Of a DNA stretch of 64,000 nucleotides, positions 16,317-23,877 are shown in pieces (the stretch's first letter is position 1; the number at the start of each line of letters is the position of its first letter). Location of the stretch: contig JAQBQB010000021.1 in assembly GCA_028287235.1 (NCBI GenBank), positions 44,913-108,912 of the forward strand, given 5' to 3'. The position numbers were made by a program, and so were the translations under genes. Source of the stretch: Gemmatimonadota bacterium (GTDB lineage: Bacteria > Gemmatimonadota > Gemmatimonadetes > Gemmatimonadales > Gemmatimonadaceae). Under the pieces are notes generated by a model. The model was not told where the DNA came from. It did no database searches and saw only the letters and a program-made list of their open reading frames with translations.

Positions 16317-17380
16317 CGATGCTCGCCGGGGACTGCCGCACCGTGATCCCAACACTTGGCGAAGCCTCGATTGCTTCCGTCGTCACTGATCCGCCGTATC
16401 ACCTCACCGGCGCGACTCGCTTCGGCAACACGCGGAGCGAGCGCGGGTTCATGAACAAGGCGTGGGACGGCGGCGACGTCGCTTTCAATCCCGAGACGTG
16501 GGCGACCGTTGCGCGCGTCGTTCGGCCAGGTGGCTATCTCCTCGCGTCCGGCGGCACACGGACCTATCACCGGTTGGCGTGCGCGGCAGAAGACGGCGGG
16601 TGGGAGATCGTCGACTGTCTCGCGTGGCTGTACGGCCAAGGGTTCCCGAAGCACGCCAGTAAGCTCAAGCCGGCATTCGAGCCGATTCTTATGGCCAGGA
16701 CGCCCGGGCCGATGCATGCACTCGCGATCGATGAGTGCCGCATTGGGTTCGCGAATGCTAGTGACGAAGCGGAGGCGAAAGGAAAGAACCGCCACGCTGA
16801 TTTCGGGAGTGGCGCCAGAAAGAATCAGGTATACGGTGCTGATCACCGTGCCCGCGGCGAGAACGGCAACTACGACGCACCGGGGCGTTGGCCGGCGAAC
16901 GTTATCCTCGACGAGACCGCGGCGGCGGCGCTCGACGCGCAGGCCGGCGATCGCCGCGCGTCGAGTCGTGGCGTGCGAACGACCAAGAACATCATGAAGC
17001 TCGGTGGCGCGAATCGCCGGCCAAGTCACGGTGACGCCGACGGATCCGCACGTCCAGGATATGCGGACGCCGGTGGCGCGTCGCGCTTCTTCTACTGCCC
17101 GAAGGCGAGCCGCGCCGAGCGAGACGCGGGGCTCGATGGGATGAGGAACAATCACCCAACCGTGAAGCCGATCGCGTTAATGCGGTGGCTGGTACGCCTC
17201 GTCACGCCACGGGGGGGGGTAGTCCTCGACCCGTTCGCCGGTTCGGGCTCCACGGGCGCTGCGTGCGCAATGGATGGCGTTCCCTTCGTCGGTGTCGACA
17301 TCACGCCCGAGTACGTCGAGATCGCACGCCGTCGCATCATCCATTGGCGGCGCGACGAACTATTCGGAGTGGCTGAATGA
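16313..17380 (+). CDS. DNA (N4-cytosine/N6-adenine) methyltransferase
   Basis: A protein of 355 residues. The catalytic motif IV is VVTDPPYHLTG (DPPY, near residue 26-29) and comes first, with the AdoMet-binding motif I VVLDPFAGSGSTGAAC near residue 310, so the order is beta or circularly permuted type. NNHPTVKPIALMRWLV precedes motif I as usual. A 130-residue middle insert (ECRIGFANA... to ...FFYCPKASRAERDAG) should hold the target recognition region. No partner restriction enzyme is present, so it is an orphan phage methylase that may protect its DNA or mark it. The GTG start at 16313 overlaps the HNH stop. Confidence 0.9.
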   Translation: MTMLAGDCRTVIPTLGEASIASVVTDPPYHLTGATRFGNTRSERGFMNKAWDGGDVAFNPETWATVARVVRPGGYLLASGGTRTYHRLACAAEDGGWEIVDCLAWLYGQGFPKHASKLKPAFEPILMARTPGPMHALAIDECRIGFANASDEAEAKGKNRHADFGSGARKNQVYGADHRARGENGNYDAPGRWPANVILDETAAAALDAQAGDRRASSRGVRTTKNIMKLGGANRRPSHGDADGSARPGYADAGGASRFFYCPKASRAERDAGLDGMRNNHPTVKPIALMRWLVRLVTPRGGVVLDPFAGSGSTGAACAMDGVPFVGVDITPEYVEIARRRIIHWRRDELFGVAE

Positions 17381-17787
17381 CCCGCCGCCACGCCCACCAC
17401 GCCGAACGCTTCGTCGCCGACCGCGGCACGGACGAGCTGCCGATGTTCGCGCGCCCCAATAAGGCGGAGAAACGCGCGGAGCTGAAGCAGCTGCAGGCGC
17501 GCCTCGAACCCCACATCATCGCGATGGCCGCGAACGCGGGCGCCGAGGGCATCATCGCGAGCGAAGTGATCGCGGCCGCCATCGCGGACTGGGGCACGTG
17601 GACCGGACAGGAGTGGCGCTCCAATCCGCGCGCCTACTCGATGGTCGGTCCCTTCCTCGCCGTGCTCGCGCGCCGCGGTGTGCTCGCACCGAAGCGCGTG
17701 CAGGGCTACCACGTGTCGCGGAAAGCGGAGCGGGACAACAGTCATGGCAACAACAATCTCATATATGTCGACCTGAGGTACGCATGA
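17377..17787 (+). CDS. Phage protein of unknown function
   Basis: A protein of 136 residues. A basic His-rich start (MTRRHAHHAERF) precedes a helical region and a winged-helix-like segment (GIIASEVIAAAIADWGTW... YSMVGPFLAVLARRGVLAPKRVQGYHVSR). The last part looks like a wing ending in a strand and could bind DNA. No family recognised. ATGA overlaps on both sides. Confidence 0.6.
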   Translation: MTRRHAHHAERFVADRGTDELPMFARPNKAEKRAELKQLQARLEPHIIAMAANAGAEGIIASEVIAAAIADWGTWTGQEWRSNPRAYSMVGPFLAVLARRGVLAPKRVQGYHVSRKAERDNSHGNNNLIYVDLRYA

Positions 17788-17975
17788 CGGCACCAATAGA
17801 GCGGGAGACACCGACCGGGGAGACGCAACACAATCCCGATGGAATGACCTGGTGCAGCGCGTGTGGTGAACTTCGCCGCGCAGGAATGATCTCGTTCGAG
17901 ATTCGTGATGAGCACAACCGCGCCACACGCTCCGACACCACTCCCGCGTCTCCCACTGCCGAGACACCGCAATGA
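17784..17975 (+). CDS. Small protein with one CxxC
   Basis: A protein of 63 residues containing MTWCSACGELRRAGMISFE and an acidic, Thr/Pro-rich tail. The single CxxC could be half of a zinc site completed in a dimer. No family recognised. It is held in the operon by ATGA overlaps at both ends, which is the main support for it being a gene. Confidence 0.5.
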   Translation: MTAPIERETPTGETQHNPDGMTWCSACGELRRAGMISFEIRDEHNRATRSDTTPASPTAETPQ

Positions 17976-18163
17976 GCGTCAACACGCGGAATATCGTCGC
18001 GGATTTGAAGGACACGGCAGCGGCGCATCGACTGATACAGGCCATCGTCAAGGCGTTCCCGCTCGCCAACTCAGACGAGTCGGACCACTCTGGCATCATT
18101 CACGATTTCGGCTTGGTGCTCGACGCGAACGGCCGCCCCACCACTCCCCAGGAACCCCGATGA
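17972..18163 (+). CDS. Small phage protein, unknown
   Basis: A protein of 63 residues (MSVNTRNIVADLKDTAAAHRL...) with one amphipathic helix and an acidic, His-containing middle (ANSDESDHSGIIHDFG). No family recognised. ATGA overlaps with both neighbours support it. Confidence 0.5.
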   Translation: MSVNTRNIVADLKDTAAAHRLIQAIVKAFPLANSDESDHSGIIHDFGLVLDANGRPTTPQEPR

Positions 18164-19308
18164 GCGACGTAGCCAAATTCACATCCTTCCACGTCGGAAC
18201 GCGTGATGGATCGGTCCTCTGCTCATGCGGCGTGGCGCACGTGATCGGAGAGGATGGTTTCGGGACCGCGCCAGCCACGACAGCGATCGGCAACGAAGAA
18301 GTTGCGTGGGTCATCGTTCGGGATGACGCGGGCGCGCTCATGTACTTCACGGGACTCGGCGACGGCAACTGGCACACGGCGTGGGCAGGCGACTCGCTGA
18401 AGGCGGAGCGGTATCCGACGCGATACGACGCGCTCGCGAAGCAGGATGAGGGTAACACGCGTGGCCGAGGCGCGTTCTTCGGTACTCGCATCGAGCAGCA
18501 CATGTGGTGTGCCACTCCCGCCGCCACGCCAGCAAGCGAGAGGACGCCGCGAGATAGTCGGCAGTCGGCAGCGGCGGAGTGGGTGCGAACGACGTTCGGC
18601 GATTCAGCGATGCGGACGTCCGAGCGTCTCGCACGGTTTTACGAAGAGGCGACGGAGCTCGCGCAATCGCTCGGCGCCGACGCGGCGTTCCTGTCGCGCA
18701 TCATCGACGTGGTCTACAGCCGTCCGCCGGGTGTTGCGTCACAGGAGGCTGGCGGCGTCGGGCTTACCCTGCTCGCGCTAGCCGAAGCGGAAGGATTCTC
18801 CGCAGAGGTGAGCGAAGCGCGTGAGTTGGAGCGCGTGCTGTCGAAATCCCGCGACCATTTTCGCGCACGCCAAGCCACCAAAGCAGATCTCGGAATCTCA
18901 GAGCCAGTCGTCGCGTCCCGCTCTACAGAGGAGCCGGACGGAGCGCCGAAGCCGAGCGCGTGGCGGCTCATTGACGTTGCTGGCTATTCGCATCGCATCC
19001 AAGACGACGGCGAGGACATCGCCATCAAGGAGCGCGATGCGTTGAACGCGGCGTCGAAGCGTCCCACGGATTTCCGCATTGAGCAGCTGTACTCAGAGAC
19101 CGCCGTTGCCACCCTCCAAGCCCGGAACGCGGAGCTGGAAACGCGGCTCGGTCGCCAGGGTGAGAATTTCCTTGTGCTCATGGAGTACGCGGCCGGACTA
19201 CGGGAGCGCCCAGCCTTCATGCCTGCGCGCGACAGCGACGTTCCGCGCGCAGTTGCCGGCTGCCGCGCCGCTCGCACCCCAACGCCCTCAGGCGGGGAGA
19301 CGGTATGA
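18160..19308 (+). CDS. MazG-like (all-alpha NTP pyrophosphatase) domain protein
   Basis: A protein of 382 residues. Residues about 135-250 match the MazG-type helical core: RTSERLARFYEEATELAQSLGADAAFLSRIIDVVYSRPPG, then VASQEAGGVGLTLLALAEAEGFSAEVSEARELERVL and FRARQATKADLGI. The E-x-x-E pair in EEATELAQ is the metal-binding pattern. The first 120 residues are a separate alpha/beta region and the C-terminus a short coiled coil (LQARNAELETRLGRQ). MazG proteins hydrolyse NTPs or alarmones; in phages they may tune host nucleotide pools. Domain call good, substrate unknown. Confidence 0.7.
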   Translation: MSDVAKFTSFHVGTRDGSVLCSCGVAHVIGEDGFGTAPATTAIGNEEVAWVIVRDDAGALMYFTGLGDGNWHTAWAGDSLKAERYPTRYDALAKQDEGNTRGRGAFFGTRIEQHMWCATPAATPASERTPRDSRQSAAAEWVRTTFGDSAMRTSERLARFYEEATELAQSLGADAAFLSRIIDVVYSRPPGVASQEAGGVGLTLLALAEAEGFSAEVSEARELERVLSKSRDHFRARQATKADLGISEPVVASRSTEEPDGAPKPSAWRLIDVAGYSHRIQDDGEDIAIKERDALNAASKRPTDFRIEQLYSETAVATLQARNAELETRLGRQGENFLVLMEYAAGLRERPAFMPARDSDVPRAVAGCRAARTPTPSGGETV

Positions 19309-19532
19309 CTCCTGAGCAGATCACGGAACACCGCGCGTTCCTCGCCAAGATCACGGCGTACTATCGCGCCACCGTCATCAGGATGATCGATCCGCGCTAT
19401 CTCGGCGCGATCACGTATGAGCTCGACGGACTGGAACGCTCTGCGCGCCAAGAGGGCGAGTTTGCCGAGCGGTGCCCGTTGCCCGACGATGTCGAGTCGG
19501 CCCCTCCCCTCGAGCGAGATCCCAATGGGTAA
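19305..19532 (+). CDS. Small helical phage protein
   Basis: A protein of 75 residues: MTPEQITEHRAFLAKITAYYRATVIRMIDPRYLGAITYELDGLERSARQEGEF and an acidic tail. Helical throughout with no motif I recognise. It is tied to the MazG-like gene by an ATGA overlap. Confidence 0.5.
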   Translation: MTPEQITEHRAFLAKITAYYRATVIRMIDPRYLGAITYELDGLERSARQEGEFAERCPLPDDVESAPPLERDPNG

Positions 19533-19629
19533 GCGTTTGCTCATACCAGAACCCTCACGCGCGCCTGATCGGGCCGCAGACGGGCGTATAGGAGGTCGTT
19601 TGCGCGGTTGTGGGCCAGATCATGGGTGA
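19525..19629 (+). CDS. Possible 34-residue ORF
   Basis: ATG 19525 overlaps the end of the previous gene by eight bases, and the stop at 19627 overlaps the next ATG (19622), so the frame fits the pattern of the operon. The product is short, basic and without recognisable features. It may only be a bridge for ribosomes. Confidence 0.25.
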   Translation: MGKRLLIPEPSRAPDRAADGRIGGRLRGCGPDHG

Positions 19630-19840
19630 ACCACCGCTTTCCGTTGAATCCATCCTCGCCGTCGCGCGCCGGCTGACCGTCCTCTGTGGCGGCTGTGGGC
19701 ACGTGGCGACGCCGTTTCGGGTGTTGGGCATCGTCCTCATTCCGCAATACGACACGATGCAACACGCCGACGTCGAGTACCGCTGCGACACCCCGGACTG
19801 CGATTCTCCCATCCACGTTGAGGTGGACTGCTGTGGCTGA
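19622..19840 (+). CDS. Small Cys-rich zinc-binding protein
   Basis: A protein of 72 residues from ATG 19622. Cys pairs CGGCGH (about 24-27) and CDTPDCDSPIHVEVDCC in the second half suggest a zinc ribbon. No family recognised. Its stop overlaps the GTG start of the replication gene. Confidence 0.5.
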   Translation: MGEPPLSVESILAVARRLTVLCGGCGHVATPFRVLGIVLIPQYDTMQHADVEYRCDTPDCDSPIHVEVDCCG

Positions 19841-21263
19841 CGTGCAGAAGACCAAGGGCACGATTCAGATCGCGAACCACCTCTTCGAAGCCATCATCGA
19901 CGGGGGGTTCAACGAACAGCAGTTTCGCATTCTGCTGGCGCTGCTGCGGCTCACGTATGGGTGGAACAAGCACGCCGTGCGCATGCCGGAGCTCGAGCTC
20001 GCGCGGGCCTCAGGCGGCGCCAAGTCGGGGGCGGTGCGGTCCACGGGCAGCTTCCGGCTCGCGCTTAAGGACCTACTCGACAACCACGTCATGGTTCGAA
20101 TCGCGACCGAGAAGCGGGGCGTCTTCGTGTGGGCGATCAACAAGAACTTTGAGACGTGGGTCGACCGATCGTCGACGATGTCGAAGCTGGTGGCACGGTG
20201 GAACGAACGGCCACAGTGCACGCCGGATGATCGTCAGGTCGCGCTGTCCGAACTGGCCCGATTCCGGGCCACTGACGGGGAACAGACTGAGCCAGAAATG
20301 GAGGAAGAGGAGTGGCCCGAATCCGGTCCAGATGAGTGGCCAGAATCACGGCCACACAAGCGGCCCGATTCAGGCCAATCTAATGAAGTCGAGTGGCCCT
20401 GTACTGGCGAAAAGATCGGCCCTCGTGCTGGCCAGATAGACGAAGCTAAGTCCTTTATCGGTGAGACTTACGATAGCTGGAAAGACAGGAAAGACAGTAG
20501 TACTCCTCTAGAAGAGAAAGATCATCAGACAGTAGCAAGCGTAGTTAGCGCGCGGACTGCTGACGAAAATGCTGCGCAAAACGCCGACGCAAACGACGCG
20601 AACAGCGAGGCGAATCGGCAGTACGCGATCGGGCTCTCGACGGCGGCCAATCGAGGCATCGGGCAACGCTGGGGCGAACAGACGCGACTGCTGCAATACG
20701 CCAGCGGGTTGACGCTCGCCGAGGAGCTCCGTGCGGCCAACGTTCCGCTCGAGCTGGCGCGCTTGGCGATCACGAGCATGTGCCTGGCGTCCAAGGCCGA
20801 GCGCCCACCGATGCGCGTGCTCGGCTATTTCCGCGCCGTCGTCTTCGAGGCGCACCGCGATGCGGAGCAGCGAGCGTTCAACGCCGCTGACCCGGGCGCG
20901 CGCCGCGGCGGCGACCCGACGGCGATGGCGGCACTGGTGCGAGCGGCGACCGGTCCGCGCCTGAGCGACGAGCAGCGGATCGCGTTGAATCGCGAATACG
21001 ACGGCGCGTGTCGCGAAGCCGCGTTGGCGTGGGGCAAGGATCCCGCGAACGCGGCCGAGTATCAGCGCATCGTCGAGCTCGAGTCGAAGCCGTTCGTCGA
21101 TCTGCTCGAGACCGCGTGGGGCAAGCGCGGACGCTGGGCGGCGATCATCGCGGCGTGTGCGCAGCGCGTCGCGTTCCCGTCGTTCGAGGCGTGGTGCGAG
21201 CAGCGTGAACAGCAGCGTGAACAGCGCGAGCAGCGGACGACCGCAGAGGCGACGAGCGAATGA
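19833..21263 (+). CDS. Replication initiator, phage replication protein O family
   Basis: Start GTG 19833; 476 residues. Residues about 1-100 match the phage_rep_O domain: KTKGTIQIANHLFEAIIDGGFNEQQFRILLALLRLTYGWNKHAVRMPELELARASG, a winged helix that binds origin iterons. A low-complexity linker follows with octapeptide repeats (EWPESGPD, EWPESRPH, KRPDSGQS) encoded by origin-like DNA repeats, then an AT-rich, polar stretch. The C-terminal 200 residues are helical and end in a Gln/Arg-rich tail. In lambda the O protein binds repeats inside its own gene and loads helicase through P. No helicase or P-like gene is seen here, so host helicase recruitment may be done by the C-terminal half. Confidence 0.8.
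   Translation: MADVQKTKGTIQIANHLFEAIIDGGFNEQQFRILLALLRLTYGWNKHAVRMPELELARASGGAKSGAVRSTGSFRLALKDLLDNHVMVRIATEKRGVFVWAINKNFETWVDRSSTMSKLVARWNERPQCTPDDRQVALSELARFRATDGEQTEPEMEEEEWPESGPDEWPESRPHKRPDSGQSNEVEWPCTGEKIGPRAGQIDEAKSFIGETYDSWKDRKDSSTPLEEKDHQTVASVVSARTADENAAQNADANDANSEANRQYAIGLSTAANRGIGQRWGEQTRLLQYASGLTLAEELRAANVPLELARLAITSMCLASKAERPPMRVLGYFRAVVFEAHRDAEQRAFNAADPGARRGGDPTAMAALVRAATGPRLSDEQRIALNREYDGACREAALAWGKDPANAAEYQRIVELESKPFVDLLETAWGKRGRWAAIIAACAQRVAFPSFEAWCEQREQQREQREQRTTAEATSE
20253..20580 (+). other. Candidate replication origin inside the initiator gene (iterons plus AT-rich region)
   Basis: Dyads of the form GGCC-N7/8-GGCC recur at 20255, 20314, 20338, 20362, 20395 and 20418, three of them spaced exactly 24 bases; the clearest are GTGGCCAGAATCACGGCCAC and TGGCCCGATTCCGGGCCA. 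They are followed at about 20435-20550 by DNA clearly poorer in G+C than anything around it. This copies the layout of the lambda origin, which lies in the O gene with iterons followed by an AT-rich strand-opening region. Confidence 0.6.
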
Positions 21264-21264
21264 C

Positions 21265-21368
21265 AACGCGTGTCGAACTGTCCCAACTGACCACAAACAA
21301 CCGAACTGTCCATCATCGACACCGTTGTCCAAACTCGACGCGCTTGTCCCCGTTCAACACCGTTGTCC
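21265..21368 (+). repeat. Array of 19-bp TTGTCC/CTGTCC iterons after the initiator gene
   Basis: Units ending in GTCC occur at 21283, 21311, 21330, 21349 and 21368; the last four are spaced exactly 19 bases. Typical units end CGACACCGTTGTCC, CGACGCGCTTGTCC and CAACACCGTTGTCC, and several contain the dyad GACA-N4-TGTC. Nineteen is not a multiple of three, so coding does not explain the period. The array starts two bases after the initiator stop codon. Confidence 0.65.
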
Positions 21369-21502
21369 GTGCGGCGATGAGGATTTGTAACTCGCTGTTG
21401 CGCTCACGCGTCTTTGTCGCAATCGTGCCGCGCGTGCGACGGCGCGCGATTCAGCGCGATGAGCAAACGCTAAACGCCGTCCGTCCCGCCACCGAGCGCT
21501 CT

Positions 21503-21871
21503 ATGACCACCGTCGACATTGCGAGCACCGAGCCGATCACCGGCACCACCTTCGCCGTCACGCGCGAAGCGCCGACTGCGGCGCGCGTCGCCGTCCTCGG
21601 GAACGTGATCGTCGCCACGCGGCAAGCGCTCAAGCAACGCGTCCTCGATCTGCTGCACGATGGCGTGACGACCGTGACGCTCGATCTGGCGGCCGCGGGA
21701 TACATCGACAACTCGGGCTTGGGTGTGCTCGTGTCGATCGCCAAGAAGTGCCGCGACGCGGGCGGTGCGCTCTGGCTCGAGGGCGCGAACGAGGATCTCG
21801 CCACGCTTTTCGCGATCACCAAGCTCGACACGCTGCTCAACATCCGCCTGGCGCCCGGGGCGCCGCGGTGA
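21503..21871 (+). CDS. STAS-domain protein, anti-sigma-factor-antagonist type
   Basis: A protein of 122 residues from ATG 21503. The frame is open back to ATG 21260, but that stretch is the iteron array and reads as basic low-quality sequence, so the shorter start is preferred. The core VTLDLAAAGYIDNSGLGVLVSIAKKCRDAGGALWLEGANEDLATLFAITKLDTLLNI is a classic SpoIIAA/RsbV STAS domain, with the phosphorylatable Ser at about residue 71 in DNSGLG. In bacteria these proteins release sigma factors from anti-sigma kinases. In a phage it could re-route host transcription, which is inference. It precedes small zinc proteins in the same operon. Confidence 0.8.
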   Translation: MTTVDIASTEPITGTTFAVTREAPTAARVAVLGNVIVATRQALKQRVLDLLHDGVTTVTLDLAAAGYIDNSGLGVLVSIAKKCRDAGGALWLEGANEDLATLFAITKLDTLLNIRLAPGAPR

Positions 21872-22011
21872 TGTCCGCAAGCGCGCTGCCGGCCAAGGCG
21901 CCGCGCCTCACGTGCGCGCAGTGCGGGCTGACCGCGCCGGAGCGCCGCGTCCGCTTGCGCGAGAATCAGCAGGAGGAGCAGTTGGCGAAGCAGCAGGCGG
22001 CGACGTCGTGA
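21871..22011 (+). CDS. Small protein with CxxC
   Basis: A protein of 46 residues starting in the last base of the STAS stop (TGATG). It contains LTCAQCGLTAPERR and a Gln/Glu-rich end. One zinc knuckle half; no family recognised. Confidence 0.4.
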   Translation: MSASALPAKAPRLTCAQCGLTAPERRVRLRENQQEEQLAKQQAATS

Positions 22012-22310
22012 CGCGCCGCAGCGGTGCGCACCCGAGCGTGCTCCGCGGCATGGGGCTGACCGATGGGGGTGGCGTCGTGCAGCGCGCCGCGTATGCGTCC
22101 GAGCACGCGCCGTGCGCGCTGTGCAGGGCGCCGCTCCAGATCGAGACGGACGCGCTCACGCGGTTGATCGAGCGGTGTCCGACGCCCGAGTGCCCAAATC
22201 ATCGCTGGCGCTTGGCGACGCCGACGGCCGAGCTGCTCGCCGAGAAGCCCAAACGCGAGCGCACGCCGCGGCATGCGACCGGACAGCCGACCAGGCGGAG
22301 GGCGTCGTGA
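22008..22310 (+). CDS. Small four-Cys zinc protein
   Basis: A protein of 100 residues from GTG 22008, which overlaps the previous stop (GTGA). CALCRAPL and CPTPECPNHRW give a plausible four-Cys zinc ribbon in the middle, followed by a basic tail. An internal ATG at 22050 is an alternative start. Function unknown. Confidence 0.5.
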   Translation: MTRRSGAHPSVLRGMGLTDGGGVVQRAAYASEHAPCALCRAPLQIETDALTRLIERCPTPECPNHRWRLATPTAELLAEKPKRERTPRHATGQPTRRRAS

Positions 22311-22411
22311 TCCTCGTGCTCGTTCTCACGGCGATTCTGGCGTTTGCGGCGGGCGTGCTGTGTACGTGGATCGTCGGCACGATGATCTTCCTCGGCGGGC
22401 CGGACGAGTGA
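22307..22411 (+). CDS. 34-residue single-span membrane protein
   Basis: GTG 22307 overlaps the previous stop by GTGA. Almost the entire product is one hydrophobic helix (VILVLVLTAILAFAAGVLC...WIVGTMIF) followed by a short acidic end. Such tiny membrane proteins in phage operons are often missed; it could affect the host membrane, but nothing shows how. Confidence 0.5.
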   Translation: MILVLVLTAILAFAAGVLCTWIVGTMIFLGGPDE

Positions 22412-22539
22412 TCGACGTCTCGAATGCCGAGCAGGTTCGCGCGGAAGCCGAGCGACGGCGCGCGTGGCGCGAGCAGGGCGCGCGGATGTTCGGCAGGACC
22501 GTTTTCCGGACGGCTCGCCACGCACGATGCAGGCGATGA
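22408..22539 (+). CDS. Small basic protein, unknown
   Basis: A protein of 43 residues from GTG 22408 (GTGA overlap with the membrane peptide). It is an Arg/Glu-rich helix (NAEQVRAEAERRRAWREQG) with a basic end. Its stop overlaps the RusA start by ATGA. Supported mainly by the operon pattern. Confidence 0.4.
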   Translation: MIDVSNAEQVRAEAERRRAWREQGARMFGRTVFRTARHARCRR

Positions 22540-22976
22540 GCGCTGATCTCAGCGAGCGGTTCGTTGTCGCTCTCCAGCAGGAGTTGCCGACCGAGCTGCG
22601 CCACACGCTCACGCTCCCCGAGCCGCCGTCGGCCAATCGCTGGTGGCGCATGGTCGTCGTGGGCAAGCAAGCGCGCATGCTCCTGTCGAGCGAGGCGCGA
22701 GCGTACAAGGCGCGTATCGGGCTGATCGTCGCGCCGCGCATCGACGCGGGCCCGATCCGTGTGTCGATCGACTGGTACCGCGGCCGCCGTTCGGGCGATC
22801 TCGACAAGCGCCTCGGCGTCGTGCTCGACGCGCTCCAGGGCGTGCTCTACACCAACGACGCGCAGATCGTGGAGCTGGTGGCGCGTCGGTTCGACGACCC
22901 GGGTAATGCGCGCATCGTCGTCACGGCGGAACCGGCTCTCGCTGTTCAACCTTCACTCACGCTCGAGGCTCCATGA
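22536..22976 (+). CDS. rusA: RusA-family Holliday junction resolvase
   Basis: A protein of 146 residues from ATG 22536. The family signature is present: TLPEPPSANRWWRMV at the front, then WYRGRRSGDLDKRLGVVLDALQGVLYTNDAQIVEL, with the Asp residues of D-x-D-K and N-D that bind magnesium. RusA cuts four-way junctions and here would resolve replication or recombination intermediates before packaging. Length is close to the usual 120-145. ATGA overlap with the previous gene. Confidence 0.9.
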   Translation: MSADLSERFVVALQQELPTELRHTLTLPEPPSANRWWRMVVVGKQARMLLSSEARAYKARIGLIVAPRIDAGPIRVSIDWYRGRRSGDLDKRLGVVLDALQGVLYTNDAQIVELVARRFDDPGNARIVVTAEPALAVQPSLTLEAP

Positions 22977-23566
22977 CCGCACCACAGACCACGACCACCG
23001 ACCGCCCGACGCGCCCCGCGACACCGACGCTCGACGCGTACTACGCCGCGACGCACGGCGCCCAAAACCCGCGGTACGAGGAATCTCAGAACGGCGTGGT
23101 GGACAACGCGCTCAACACGTTCCGCGGCGACCGGCAGCAGGGGATCTTCGGCGACGACCAGGCAGCCGTCTCGCCGGACGACGTGAACGCCGCGCAGCAG
23201 TACTTGGACGACGTCGAAGCGTTCACGAAGCTGCACGGCGGATTCTGGACGCCCGATGGTGCTACGACGACCGATCACTCGGACGTGAGCGCGCTGCAGG
23301 CGGAGCAGGCGGCGCCGAGCGATCCGAACCCGAGCCAGCCGCCCGTCGCGCTTCCGATCCCCGACGGCCACACCCTCGTCGACATTCCGGCGCACGTCGC
23401 TGAGGAATTGCCGGCGGGCACCGTGGTGAGCACGACGCCGGCGGGGCATCTGGTGGCAACGGTCAAGACCGAGACCGGCATTCAGCACATCTTCGCGGAG
23501 CTCGGCAACGAGTGGCATCACCTGATCGCGACGGTGACGCGGTTCTTCGGGCATCCGGCGAGCTGA
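22973..23566 (+). CDS. Phage protein of unknown function
   Basis: A protein of 197 residues. The first 100 residues are polar (Thr/Pro-rich start, then SQNGVVDNALNTFRGDRQQGIFGDD) and the last 70 contain PIPDGHTLVDIPAHVAEELPAGTVVSTTPAGHLVATV, a small beta fold. No family recognised. It sits between RusA and the candidate anti-defence protein and is coupled to both by overlapping stop and start codons. Confidence 0.55.
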   Translation: MTAPQTTTTDRPTRPATPTLDAYYAATHGAQNPRYEESQNGVVDNALNTFRGDRQQGIFGDDQAAVSPDDVNAAQQYLDDVEAFTKLHGGFWTPDGATTTDHSDVSALQAEQAAPSDPNPSQPPVALPIPDGHTLVDIPAHVAEELPAGTVVSTTPAGHLVATVKTETGIQHIFAELGNEWHHLIATVTRFFGHPAS

Positions 23567-23877
23567 TGGAGACGAGAGGTGGGGCACCGGGCTCGGTGAC
23601 GTTGGATCGCGGGAAGGCGCCAGCGAGTGTGAGCGACGACTTCTCCCGCGAGCTATACGAGAAGTGCAACGCGGCGCGCGTCGAGATCAAGATTCTCGCC
23701 GAGCGCGTCGATGCGCTGCGCGGCGCGGCGATCGCGCACCCGAACCGTGAGGTCGTCGCCAACGCGACGCTCGCGTACCGGCATCTCGAAGACGCGTCGA
23801 TGCGACTCGGGAAGGCGCTGCAGGCGCTGGACGGCGGTGTGAGCGTGTACGACCGCGCGTCGACGGTGGGGGCGTGA
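23566..23877 (+). CDS. Candidate Acb2/Tad1-like cyclic-nucleotide sponge (anti-CBASS/anti-Thoeris)
   Basis: A protein of 103 residues, two long helices with a short link. After a flexible start, FSRELYEKCNAARVEIKILAERVDAL is followed by HPNREVVANATLAYRHLEDASMRLGKALQAL. The pattern (NR or R-x-x-A-x-T-x-L-x-x-A-x-M-x-L-x-K-A) is that of the helical-hairpin family to which the phage anti-CBASS protein Acb2 and relatives of Tad1 belong, small proteins that bind cyclic oligonucleotide signals. I infer this from the pattern alone; there is no alignment. Other small helical phage proteins could look similar. The TGATG junctions keep it in the operon with its neighbours. Confidence 0.5.
   Translation: METRGGAPGSVTLDRGKAPASVSDDFSRELYEKCNAARVEIKILAERVDALRGAAIAHPNREVVANATLAYRHLEDASMRLGKALQALDGGVSVYDRASTVGA

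Noticed and set aside
21260..21502. 81-residue N-terminal extension of the STAS protein
   Set aside because: The stretch is the 19-bp iteron array and reads as basic, low-quality sequence; the STAS domain is complete from ATG 21503.
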